Shown: piece after piece, positions 31,201 to 42,068 of the stretch
Position numbering within the stretch: position 1 is the stretch's first letter
How the letters are laid out: the number at the start of each line of letters is the position of its first letter
Origin: Fragilaria crotonensis
Taxonomy: Eukaryota; Bacillariophyta; Fragilariophyceae; Fragilariales; Fragilariaceae
DNA length: 64,000 nt
Assembly (NCBI GenBank): GCA_022925895.1
Contig: JAKSYS010000002.1
Coordinates: 248,001 to 312,000, forward strand
Reading direction: 5' to 3'
Program-made: the position numbers and the translations under genes
Notes under the pieces: model-generated
The model's input: only the letters and a program-made list of their open reading frames with translations
Told to the model about the DNA's origin: nothing
Database searches by the model: none

Positions 31201-32208
31201 CTTCCCTGCATGAATTGAGACTTCGGGGAGTGTCATGAGTCCTTTGACTTCTCAAGACACTCCAAGAGTACAACATGAACTTTGGTGTGTCCAGACAAGT
31301 GCCGGATCAGGCAAAGATCTCATCAACGTATCCTCGCTTGAGGATCTTGATCCTGACCAATTCTCCAATTGTAGGGACCGAAGGTGTATCATCATCATTG
31401 AGGCCACCTCGAATGTGAGTCTCAGGAACAATGTCAATGTTGCATGCATCTGTTCCAAATAGGCCAAATGCTTTGTGGGGAAGAACATTGGCAGTATACA
31501 AGTCCACCCTCGTCACAAGAAATGTTGACGAAGGCTAACACTGCCTTCACTGTTGCTAGTAGTGTATGTAAAGCGGATAGACAAGATGATGTCAGGTTAT
31601 GAAATGATATGGGAATAAATCGATTCACCCACTCAGTCCAAAAGTAGAGACTGCTTGCTTTCTCGATATTTATTGTTGGACATCCTCGGCCGTGGTAGGA
31701 TTGTCTGCAACTCCACTTGTTGTTGATACAACAAATCAGTGCACATTGGGAGTGGCTCATTGGATGATGCCGTTACACCCAGCCACGCATGGTCTATGGC
31801 TCGGTGGGATGGGAGTTGTGGCCTCCCATTCTGTTTACCATTCCCTGTATTCGTCATCGTTGATACGGCTGGCCGTCAATGGACGTGTCCCGAAGCGAAG
31901 TAAAGGGTGGCGATGGGTAACGCAATTAAATGCTTTCTTATATCTTGAACTGCTTTTGCTTCTCCTTGTCTCTGCTTAAGTGAGTTGCGATGCCGAATAA
32001 GCGTAGCGAGATTTATGCAGGTCGCATGTAACTACATAGTTATATCCGAAAGCAAAGTCGTACAAAGAGACATCATACTGGGGCAAAACGATCCGATCTT
32101 TGACACACCAGTCTGAGGGGTGATAGAGTGCCAGAAGACCCCAGAAGGTCCACTCAAATTCGAATGCAACTCCTAGCAGGCACTGCCATCGTCTGGCCGA
32201 GGTCGTGA
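28271..32208. other. Gene-poor interval, decayed repeats
   Basis: Nearly 4 kb without a supportable gene. Short ORFs on both strands lack motifs. One minus-strand frame at 31307-31516 (GTDACNIDIVPETHIRGGL, PTIGELVRIKILKRG) looks like a remnant of a once-coding sequence I could not identify. A 17-bp tandem duplication (TTTCCTATAAGCTTATG) lies at 30525-30558. The AT-rich, TG/CA-skewed composition suggests old transposon debris. Confidence 0.55.
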
Positions 32209-35200
32209 TCACAGGTCCGTAGTCGAATACAATCTTTCCAATTGCAGAAATATCGGTTCAACTTGGGAGAACGCCACAACCATCCCACTCGATCTCTCTG
32301 TCGCTCTTGTCAGTGCCATAGCTTCACGGGCAACCTCATAGCCCTTGCGGATGAAGAAACTCTTCTCGGCAGAATCCGAGGTATGACCTGCTAGAAGCAG
32401 GCATATCTCTGCGGTTATTGAATCGGCCGTCCTTCCCGCGCTCCCCATAATTAGATTTAGTTCAGATCCGAAGAGACCGTTCTGCTCCACCAAAGCCCAC
32501 TCAGCGTACTCGTCGAGGCGGTCGGTTTCGCAATTGGTACCCACCATGTCTAGTAAAGCAATAATTGGTGTGTGCAAGGGTCGATCACTCGTCAATCCAC
32601 GGGCGTCAAGACGGGTTGTAAAGTTGTGAACAACAATACGGTTGAAAGCCTCTAATGCTTCGGGTGCCCGTCCACTATCCTTCATCACCCAAATAATTGG
32701 ATACAGCATGTGAAATGAATTGTAAACATTCTGTGGGTCCATATGAGGAAGCAATTCATTGATGACAAAGTCGCACGTTCCCAATGCTTGTTCGTGCCTT
32801 CCAAGGCACTGGTTCCACAAAGCAGACTGGGATATACACTGTCCAGCCCTATCACTCCCGTAGGCTGTTGCGATTCGATTCGAATGCAACTCCACATTGT
32901 ACATACCCGTCAAGTCGCGTACTGTTTCCAGAGCAGGTTCAATGCCGCCATGACGGACAAGCATCTCTGCGCGCATCGCCAATGCGATCGAGTAATGGAC
33001 TGGATCGTTACGACACTGAGTCTCCTTCATAAACATGTCCACCAATCCCTTCTCATAATCAACGTTCGTGTTATGACCGAACCGTAGAGTGAAGAAAAGG
33101 CCGTTGAAAACTGGAAAAATAATAGATCGGTCCTCCTCTAAACGGGATGAAGGCGGTGCTTTGTGGATGAAATTTAGGGCGGTTTGAAAGCACTTGACGG
33201 ATTCTTGCGGGTCCAGGATGTTGGTGTAGCAGCGACCCAGGGCTACGTTAAGCTTGATTAGGTGCTCAACGTCACTCGACTCTAAACTTCCCAAGAGATT
33301 GACACTTAACCCGCCAATGCTGTCGTCGGGTACTTCGTTGCTGTTATCCATGGCTTTCCACATGTCGAGAGATTCACGGTACACAATTAGGCTTTGGTGT
33401 GTCAGTCCCATGTCCTCAAGATTGCGCCCCATCTGAAGGGCCAGGGTGGCTGCTTCCTTCGCTCTCCCACTACCCTTCCAATGCGAGAAGAGCCGAGTTA
33501 GAACTTGGTAGTCATTCGCTGGCTGCGAATCCATGACTGTCTCCATGGATTGCGCGATGAGATTGTGCATATCCTTCTTCCACTCGTCCAACGTCAATCT
33601 CAAAATGTTGCTCCTCCAAACGTCATGGGTGAATTTGAAGATGATATTGTGAGCAGCGTACGGGTGCTCCGACGTATTGTATCGGGTACGAACGGCAGAT
33701 TCTTTGTTGGTAACCTCAAGAATGCCTTTTTTAACAGCTTGGTCAAGGCTTTCATGCACAGCCTGGGCGTGCTCCAGACGTCCATCCTTCGTCACGTCTC
33801 TATACTGCTCAAACACCGTGACTACGTCCATGAGCTCGAAAGCAGATCCAAGAATGGCTCCCAAGTTCAGGTGAGTCCTCACGGTAGAAGGCAATGAATC
33901 CATTCGGTGCAATACAATCTCCCGATATTCCCACATCAATGGTAGCCACTGGCGAACCAAGTTGAGAATCATGTCCCGAGTATTCTCGGTGCTCAGGTTC
34001 ACTGTCGTCTGTGTACCATTGGGCGACAAGCTCTGAGGTGATGTTTGGCAGTTCTCCTGATTCCATGAAGACATCACGAGATACCTGTGGATCGGCCTCC
34101 CTCTCCCTTTGGCCAAGTCTATTTGCAACCAACTGCTCAACATCACTTTGAGGTATCGCGTCGAGAGATATTTCCTTAAAATGTCCAGAGTCGACTCCCT
34201 CAACATGAAGCTGCGTCCAAAAGTCTTCGCTGGCCTTCATTACTGCTTGATCCATGTGTTTAGTTGTAGCTAGAATCAACATATTTTGGGAATTGTTGAA
34301 GAGCAGTTCCACAATCTTCCACGACATCTCATCCATGTTCGCCACTTCGTCCAAAGCAAGGATGACAAGGTCAAAGGAAACAGTGCAGTTCAAGAAGGCG
34401 TTTACGACGTAGCTTGCAATTTGATTGAGTTTGAGCATATGCAAAGGATTGTTTGGTGAATCCACCACATCTGCACGATTCCGAGTCAAAACAAGTTTCC
34501 CAAGAATTTCAATGAAGTGATCGGGAATATCGACCATTTCACAAATCTGAACTAAATGTAGCAAGGATTCAGGAGCGTCCTCCTGGGCAAGCGTCCCTTG
34601 AAGTAGTTGCGCAATTTCGTCCGCGTCGACGATTTCGCCGATGTCGCGACGTTCAGCATCAGGATTCTCAATCTGGAACAAATAATTGAGGATCTCCAGA
34701 AATAGAGGTCGGACTATGCTGAACGGAACAAACACATCACCTTCGGAAGAAGCTACACCAATGTTCAGGAGTGGGATGCCATTCCGGGCGCAGGCCTCTT
34801 TAATCTGCTCAGAAGCCTGTCGACAGAGCGCACTCTTTCCCACTCCAGAATCCCCGGAGACAAGGAGAAACTTAGCTGGGCCGCCATTCTCCACTAGGCC
34901 GTCAGTCATAGCGACGATCTGGCTGAGTTCTACCTCACGCCCGACAAATATCCCTTTGACCCCATCCCGCAACGGATCTGGCGTTTGGAGTGGTTCAAAA
35001 ATCGGTACTGGGTGTCTGTAACCCTTCGCCTCTACTGGGGGGTAGTGCTCTAAAATGCCGCCTGCCTGCCTTTTCTTTCACAGACTCATCCACCAAGAAT
35101 CCTGTGTTTTGAGGGTCTCCCATCAGCCGCGCTGCTAGATTCACCGAAGGACCCAGGACCGCATATTCGTGGCGCGACACGCCACCAACGACTCCACAAT

Positions 35201-38200
35201 ATGCCTTACCAAATGTCGCACCGATTTGGCAGTCAGTACTAAGTTCTGCCTTCAATAACGTCTGCACAGTAGTTGTGAAAGGAATTGCCCTCTCTGCGAC
35301 CATATTAGGGAAGGTTGAGCCTCGAAGACCAAAGTTAGCAATCAGGACAACGCCTGCATAAAAAAGAGCTGCGTTAGACGAGACGATAACAAATGCCAGT
35401 CAGAAGTCACTTTGCATACCTTTATCATCGACGATGAACTGTCGCAGATGACCCTTAAATCTGGCGAGTTCTCTTGTCATGATCAGCATGATGTCGTTTA
35501 ACAGCACCAGAACATCGCAATCTTCCTCGTCGTCACCAGTCAACCGTGCTGTGATCATAGGCATGATGAACACCGTGTAAACATCCCTCAATTCAGCCTC
35601 TGACCTGTGCCTTTCCTGCGCTCTGTTTCGGTCTCCAGGGTAAATCTTTGCGGCGGATTCGTCGTTGACAACAACGGGGTGGACATAAAGAGCCATACGC
35701 TGCCGAAGTCTAGTCAATGCTGGGGTCGCCCAATCATCGCAACGCTTGGCTAACCGCTCTCTCGGTTTCGTCGACAAGTTTTGACGGGCAACGGACCACA
35801 TTTGCTGAATCTGAAAATTCCCCTTCGGTCTAAAAAAACAACGACGATTTGGAAGCGATGACCTGTGGTTTTGTCATGTCCCCGTTGGTGATTTTTGCAT
35901 CAAGCTCAGAGGTCTCTTCCAGAATAACCAAGGCATCAGGTGAGGCAACAACTTCTCCCCGACTTGCGCACAGAATTGCTTCGGCAACTTGTTCGATAGG
36001 ATCTCCCAAAATGACGTACTCCATTCGCGACTCGCGATCACCAACATGAACGCCAACAACCTCCCCAAAGCCGAGCCCACAGTGAACGTTAAGAGTCGCA
36101 ACTTGAGTACCGGAACTTCCAATACCGTCATAGACAGGGTAATCCGAGCACTTGTCGACGATTCGAGCCCCGCATGCAGCAGCTGTCAAGACGCATTCTT
36201 CCAATCCGAGACCGTGCCACGGTTCAATGGACCCCTGGGAACTTCCAGATAGACTAATACCATCACCCGTCTCCAATGGATTTGACGTCGTGGCTTGCCA
36301 CTCGCAGAACACAGCGTCACCGGCAAACTTAAGAATATCACCACCGAAAGCCTCAACTTCGTCAACAATCATCTGGAAGTAGTTGTTGATTGTCTGGAAC
36401 ACTGTGTTAGAATTAGTGCGAAAGAAATGCTGATCTAGCGACGATGGTACTCACTTTGGAAAGCGGTTCTACTTCCAGGGTCGTAGAGAGCTTGGTGAAT
36501 CCAGAAATGTCAACAAAAAGTAGGGCACAGTCATGCCTCGTGGCCGGAGGTATCGCGTCGGTAAAGTACATGTTTTCGAATTCACCTTCGTCCTCACTTT
36601 CCAACTCTTCCAGCTGGTTTTCCATGCCTCCGAGTCTCACGTCACCGGAAAGCTTCAGAATAGAGTCTCTAGTCTTCAAGACACGAGACCTTCTTAGTAG
36701 TTCGCGCTTTTCGTCGTCAGAAGAGTACGGAATTGTATCCTTGACGCTTCCAGCGCCACCGAAAGAACTATTCATCCCCGAAAATCCCTCAAGTGCCACT
36801 AGGGGTTCCCGCAAAAGGGACGATATCGAATTTCCAGAAACAGCAGAACCTCGCCTCTTCATTCGCCTTGTGTATTTCCGATGATTCGTTTCCTTGTGAA
36901 ACCGTAGCGACGACCCTGAGCCTCCAGATGAAGAGTCAGAAACATGTTCAGCGAAAGTTGGCTTTATTGATCCCCGCCGACTCTGCCGCTCAGTCGTATC
37001 CATTGACCTCACAACAAGTGGCATCGACGATCTTCTCTGTACTCGACTCCGAGGCTTCTTTACCTCGACGGAAGCCCTCCCAAATTCACTTGCTTCGGGA
37101 GTTGTGAGGGTTGACTTTAATCCCATCACGGAGTGTCGCCGTTGCGAACGATAATGTCGGTTGTCATGGTGGAGGGGATCACTTGACGCTCGATTCAGGT
37201 CGTCGTCCAAATCGTTCTCGTCGTGAACGAGCTTAATACCCGTATCGTTGTACCGCGCCATGTACTGTTCAACATTCGAATGTTCGAAGAAATCGCCGGC
37301 AACGCCATTTCTGGATTCATGGTAGTCAGCATAGTAACCAGCACTTTCATCCAAAGCGAAGGAATCGTCATGATCAGGCAGAATAGTTTTCGAGTGGCAC
37401 CTGCTACGCTTCGCACAACCATCGTGGTTGAGTTGAACGTTCACCGTCGCATCAACCACTGGATGCGAATTTCGACATGAGTCTTCTGTTTCTTTCCCAT
37501 TCTCATTCTTAATGAGAACAGCAGATCCGTTGTCGCACCCTGGCGTACCGTCGTGGTGGTGCTCAGGCGCTTGCTTGGGACGCTGCTGATTTTGAGGTGG
37601 GTAAGCAGTCAGATCAAGGTCAGGTAAGGAACGATCATCGTCGTGTTGATGCACTTGCGATGCTTCGTAATCAAGAAAATCCATCGAGGAAGCGAAGCCA
37701 TTCATATCTGAATCTGACATAGGTCCTCTCCCAGCTTCTTCCACCTCAATTTCGTCCACAAGGAACGCAACAACTGATTCGGGTAAATGGTGACCCAGCC
37801 ATTTGATCGAATCGATGCAAGATATACGTTCGGCTATCGCGAGTGACATTTCTGTGCCTCGATTTTGTATTAGATCACTCACTACCTCCGCAACTTCATC
37901 TTCGTTTGAAGACTCGTCACCGTCAAACACAGACGGTTTCGCAGGTTGGTCGGATGGTGTTGTCACGTCTTGCTGGCCAGAAAACTCAAAGGACGACAGG
38001 GACGAAGTAAGCACCGATGAATCAACTGATGAATCATCAAATGATGACCCATAAGGCGAAGAATGATTGATATCATTGAAGGAAGCAGAATGGCTAGAAT
38101 CGCGATTGATACTGTTGTTCACGGGCACAGCAAAAGGCAGTTCAACTGAGCGTTCTCTATTCTCGCTCGAACAATCCACGTCTTGCTGCATCGGCGATGG

Positions 38201-38408
38201 AGGATGAAATTGGTCAACATTCTCCATTGTTCAATGAAGAGCTTACCAAATGTAAGAGTTGCTGTTCATTCAATGTATCACTGGCTAGAGTAGAGGTAGT
38301 AGCAGTAGTAGTAGTGGTAGACCGAGAAAAGGAATTGGCAAAGGGATTATGACCTTCGTGCACTTCTGTTGGTTTCGTACCTCGTAAACTTTCTGTAGCT
38401 GCACCCAT
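32209..38408 (-). CDS. Soluble-type adenylyl cyclase: two class III cyclase domains, AAA/NTPase, TPR-like C-terminus
   Basis: Predicted cAMP-producing cytosolic enzyme of ADCY10 architecture, nearly 2,000 aa. Exons: 38408-38247, 38185-36455, 36393-35420, 35353-32209 (introns 38186-38246, 36394-36454, 35354-35419). The first ~550 residues are disordered and acidic or Ser-rich. C1 cyclase: ALLFVDISGFTKLS (metal Asp), GGDILKFAGDAVFCEW (second metal Asp and adenine-pocket Lys), MEYVILGDPIEQV. C2: VLIANFGLRGSTFPN and HEYAVLGPSVNLAARLM, lacking the canonical first metal Asp, as in sAC C2. NTPase: Walker A SGDSGVGKSAL; Walker B-like LVILALDEVANMDEMSW. The C-terminal 650 residues are helical repeats. 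Frame problems: near 35830 (a 52-bp intron 35811-35862 restores it), near 35030 at a C6 run (unexplained), and near 34010-34084 (a 76-bp intron 34009-34084 or an indel). Confidence 0.85.
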
Positions 38409-39523
38409 TCGACGTAGGAAAAGTGTCACCGAGACTCAACGCAGAAAAAAAGGGACATCCGGAGAACGCCCGTTGGTAAATCCCATAATGCAAAAAATCC
38501 CAGTCATTCTAATTAGGGATTAGGGTGATCTGGATAGGGTCATGTTCCAGTTTCCAGTACTGTACCAGGTACACTGTAGAACGGGTTATGAGCAGGTTAT
38601 GAGACACAGTACCGGATCCGAAAACAGGGAATCGTGTTTCACTGCGTCCGAAAGTCGTCGATTTTGGGAAGTTAGTCGAAATAAGAAGCGGCTTGTCTCC
38701 ACACTCCACACTGTTCAATTTCAAGCCTTCTAAGCTCCGCACTGCACTATATTTGTGTAGGCCAAAGCAGGACATGCTCGTAGTATATGAAGACAATCAG
38801 TCAACAAAAGCTTTCAAATTCTTCGTTGGCCACAGCGCTTCGCTTGATGCACACAAAACAAGAACGATGTCATCACTCACCTGCCATGATGACAATTGCA
38901 ATGCCCGTGATGCAGCCCCTGAAGCACATACTACTGATCACCTATTGATTAACGTTGACACTGCGGGCAGATCCAACAGAACAATCAATGCTCTGCAATC
39001 CCAACGTGCCAAGAACCAAGCACTAGTAACAGCGACAATGTGACCCACTGCAGAATCTTACTTGATCATCAGGAGGAATGCTTGCTCTGGAATTATTCAG
39101 AACTCCCCTGTTTCATCTCAACCCAGATCTCTAATTTCTGATTTCATTTAAGTTTTCTTGACACTAAAACAATTTAACCATATGATGTGGGAAAACTTTG
39201 TGGTAATGAGACTCTGCTTGCATCTCATGAGTGTCCAGTAACTTAGCTATCACGTAAAAAGTTAGCAAACCTAGATACTGGCAGGATGCATTCCTTTTGT
39301 CTACGGTAGGACCCAGCAGGCTTTGGAGGCGCTTTTGCATCCTTCCACATTTTAGCTGACGCAGCATTTCACAGCCCTTCCAAGAATACTATGCCAACAT
39401 ACAACAACGATAACATGAATAAATTGTTCATGAAAATGATAAAAATGCTGTTATTGATGAACATGAGTATCCCAATCGATGAGTTGATGGCACCAGCATT
39501 TTGGCTCCCTTACGTCTGTTTTG

Positions 39524-40413
39524 TAGGACAAAAAACAGGACAAATTTTTCCAGTGCTTGCTTATTCCCAATTTCTTCTACTTCGAGAAACGAAGGTGTAC
39601 AAATTGTTCATGAATGTATTAGCTTCTTAAATCTGTCCTTCTTTTCTAATTTGGCCTAAAATTGGTGAAGTTACGTTGTTGACAACATGAGCAATAATTT
39701 GAGCTAGTGACGACAACGTTTGTCCTACCCCAGGTTTCAACTTTAGGACAAAATCCACGAAAATTGTCCGTGCAAAATTCAATTTCGAATTTGTCACGTG
39801 TTAAATTCTCTTGTTAAACGTATTCTCCACCTTGATCACGAGCGCTATCTCTCATTTTGCAGACAACAACACGTTCTATCACATCGAAAGGCTCCGTCAC
39901 GACCTCATTTTGGGTACTGCAATCGCCTATTTGCAATCTGGCATCGAATGGCAGGATGATAAGCACTTTCGTCTTCGTCGTCGCCAAAATAGATCACCTC
40001 CGGGCTTATTTCGATCTTTTCCGGGTTAGATTGCATAAAACAAGTCGTGTTTCACATTTTTGCGTCGTGTCAATCGCCAAAACTTGCCGCCAAGATGATG
40101 AGACTATCTAATCGGAACCAACGTTCGAGCCCTCGATCTAACGTTAAAATCGAGGACGCAGAACGATGAACAAGACTACTCCCAACAAACTGTTAGTACG
40201 ACATAGCTATCCGTGAGCCACAGCGAGCACCCTCGTCAGATTGAGGTGTTGAAATTGGAGTTAACACGGCGCTCGCCGTGTTAAATTTCAATAACCCTTG
40301 GTTATAAGGTTAATTTTTGTCCTAAAAATTTCTGTGCTGGCTTTTTCAAAGGACAAAATTTGAATTTAATTTGTCAACGCCGTTTTCTTTTTGTCCTACC
40401 CGGTAGGACAAAA
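39524..40413. repeat. Dispersed TAGGACAAAA / TTTTGTCCTA motif cluster
   Basis: The decamer or close variants occur at 39524, 39721 (inverted), 39744, 40314 (inverted), 40348 and as a 25-bp palindrome at 40389-40413 (arms TTTTGTCCTACC/GGTAGGACAAAA). The arrangement resembles terminal and subterminal repeats of a MITE or nested DNA-transposon remnants. No transposase was found between them. Confidence 0.55.
40261..40284. repeat. Perfect 11-bp-arm inverted repeat
   Basis: TTAACACGGCG-CT-CGCCGTGTTAA, a perfect dyad with a two-base centre inside the TAGGACAAAA-rich interval. It could be a foldback end or a protein-binding site. Confidence 0.7.
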
Positions 40414-41179
40414 TTGGGGGGTCTCCGACCGGGGTTCAAGGGCTCAAAGCCATTTTTAACTGGTACTCGTACTTGTACTCGGAGTTTCATGCAGAGTACG
40501 AGTACTCGTAGTATCAAAAATACTGTGCCGGTAGTACATCATATACATAATAGTGACGACAAAACTTCTTCGATTCGATGCACAACAGGTGGGAACTCCG
40601 TATGACATATAAGCATATAAGGTACCTGGTACTCCGAGTAGGTTCCAGATCAGACATAACTACTGTAATATTGTAATTGTTATTTCCAAAGAGACCGAAC
40701 ATGGTCGATTAATATACATCATGTAAGGTTCCTGCTATTTCGTTTTCTACACTTGTCTATTTCATCAGATTTCTTGTTGTTCCTTCTACAACATAAAATG
40801 TGTATATCCATTTAAAATGAATTGTGGGCAGAGATTCATTGACGGACATTACAGTACAAGAAAGAACAGACACTGCGAACATAAGTGTTGTCTACCCTAG
40901 GCACTTAAAAAAAACTTAAATATGCTTGTATACTTTGGTACAAGAGAGTAAGAGTACTTGACGAGAGTGACGAGTGACGAAGTTATTTGGCGTTGGTTGA
41001 TAAGGGATGGGTTTCTTGTTCGGACAACGTCCAATCCACGATCACCAAACATACTGCTCAAGCGCTCGGAGTTCAAAAAATCATGTTCATCCCCACCCCT
41101 CTTTCTCTGCTCTCTCTCTCAAGTAATTCATCGTTTACCATGTACTCCTGCTGGACTGGAATAAAGCATTTCAGGTTGA

Positions 41180-41211
41180 TTGATGCATTGATGCATTGAT
41201 GCATTGATGCA
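41180..41211 (+). repeat. Four-copy TTGATGCA tandem repeat
   Basis: Four perfect 8-bp units, followed by GCAGCAGCAAG. It lies 55 bp before the long hairpin at 41266. Confidence 0.85.
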
Positions 41212-41265
41212 GCAGCAAGTAGTGTGAATTGACGCATGCATGGATGCAAACACGCACTTGCATTT

Positions 41266-41358
41266 TGCGAAGATGTTATGAGCCACTAGACAAAGCGGCC
41301 CGGATATAGCGCTACATCCGGGCCGCTTGGTCTACTAGTGGCTCATAACATCTTCGCA
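41266..41358. repeat. Long near-perfect hairpin (foldback)
   Basis: 93-bp inverted repeat. The outer arms match over 24 bp (TGCGAAGATGTTATGAGCCA and on to CTAG), then after a 3-base bulge and one mismatch continue through AAGCGGCCCGGAT. The centre holds TAGCGCTA, itself palindromic. Arms are about 40-43 bp. It may be a foldback element, a precursor of small RNA, or a cruciform-forming site. Confidence 0.85.
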
Positions 41359-42068
41359 GCACTTACAACAAAAAATTGTCGGAAACGACAGTAAGACAGA
41401 GTATGTCAGGCATGACACCTCGGACGTGTTCAGGTTCAGGGTGTTACCAGTCACAAGAAGCAGGCTCCCTTGGTACTGCAAAAGGTTTCACAATTCTGCG
41501 GCAGCGAATCGTTGTTCCCAACACCACTTTTGTAGGGCACCAAGAGGCCATTATTGTCTCTGTCATCGTAGATAGGGCATGGATTTATCATTCATTTTAT
41601 CAGTTTCCTGGTGCAGTTTGGTCCACTTAAATGTTCTCTTAGAATATCGATGCTGTTAACGTTTCCGACTGAGCATCTTCGTCGGCCCTTTCGTGTTGCG
41701 ATTCAAGGCATCATGTTCTGTGCTCATGGAGAGCTGTCTTTAGTGTGGATGTGTGAATAGCCTGTATCCAACTACCCATCGCGAACACCATGGAACGATA
41801 TGCACCTACACACCCGACCTCACTCAGGATTCGCGTCTCGGACGTTATAACCCATCATGACATACGCATGTATACTCCAATTTTATTGCACGGATTCAGT
41901 TAGCCATTAGCGCGTCAACGAACATCACAACCCCCGTTGAGTTGAGTGGAGACGAAATGTAGAAAGGAGTGCGTTGCCTAGGGGTACAGGCCAGTCAACT
42001 AAGAGAAACATGTAGCTATTCTTCAATTATCCTCACTCCGAGCCACAAGAACTAGATCAACCCCGCAG

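Larger units (their letters stand above)
38409..42068. other. Intergenic with repeats, no convincing gene
   Basis: About 3.6 kb. It contains a cluster of TAGGACAAAA motifs in both orientations (39524-40413), a 24-bp palindrome (40261), a four-unit TTGATGCA tandem (41180) and a long hairpin (41266). Small ORFs, for example 38693-39043 and 39811-40029, have no recognisable motif. Confidence 0.6.

Noticed and set aside
31307-31516. Minus-strand fragment with VPETHIRGGL as a real gene
   Set aside because: It looks formerly coding but is only 70 codons, without a start context or neighbours; I could not name a family.
39811-40111. Overlapping small ORFs in the TAGGACAAAA interval as a possible transposase
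   Set aside because: No catalytic motif, too short, and two frames compete equally.
41266-41358. Transcription terminator for a neighbouring gene
   Set aside because: It lies more than 700 bp past the end of ABCE1 and nearly 2.9 kb from the cyclase start, and intrinsic hairpin terminators are not the rule in nuclear genes.
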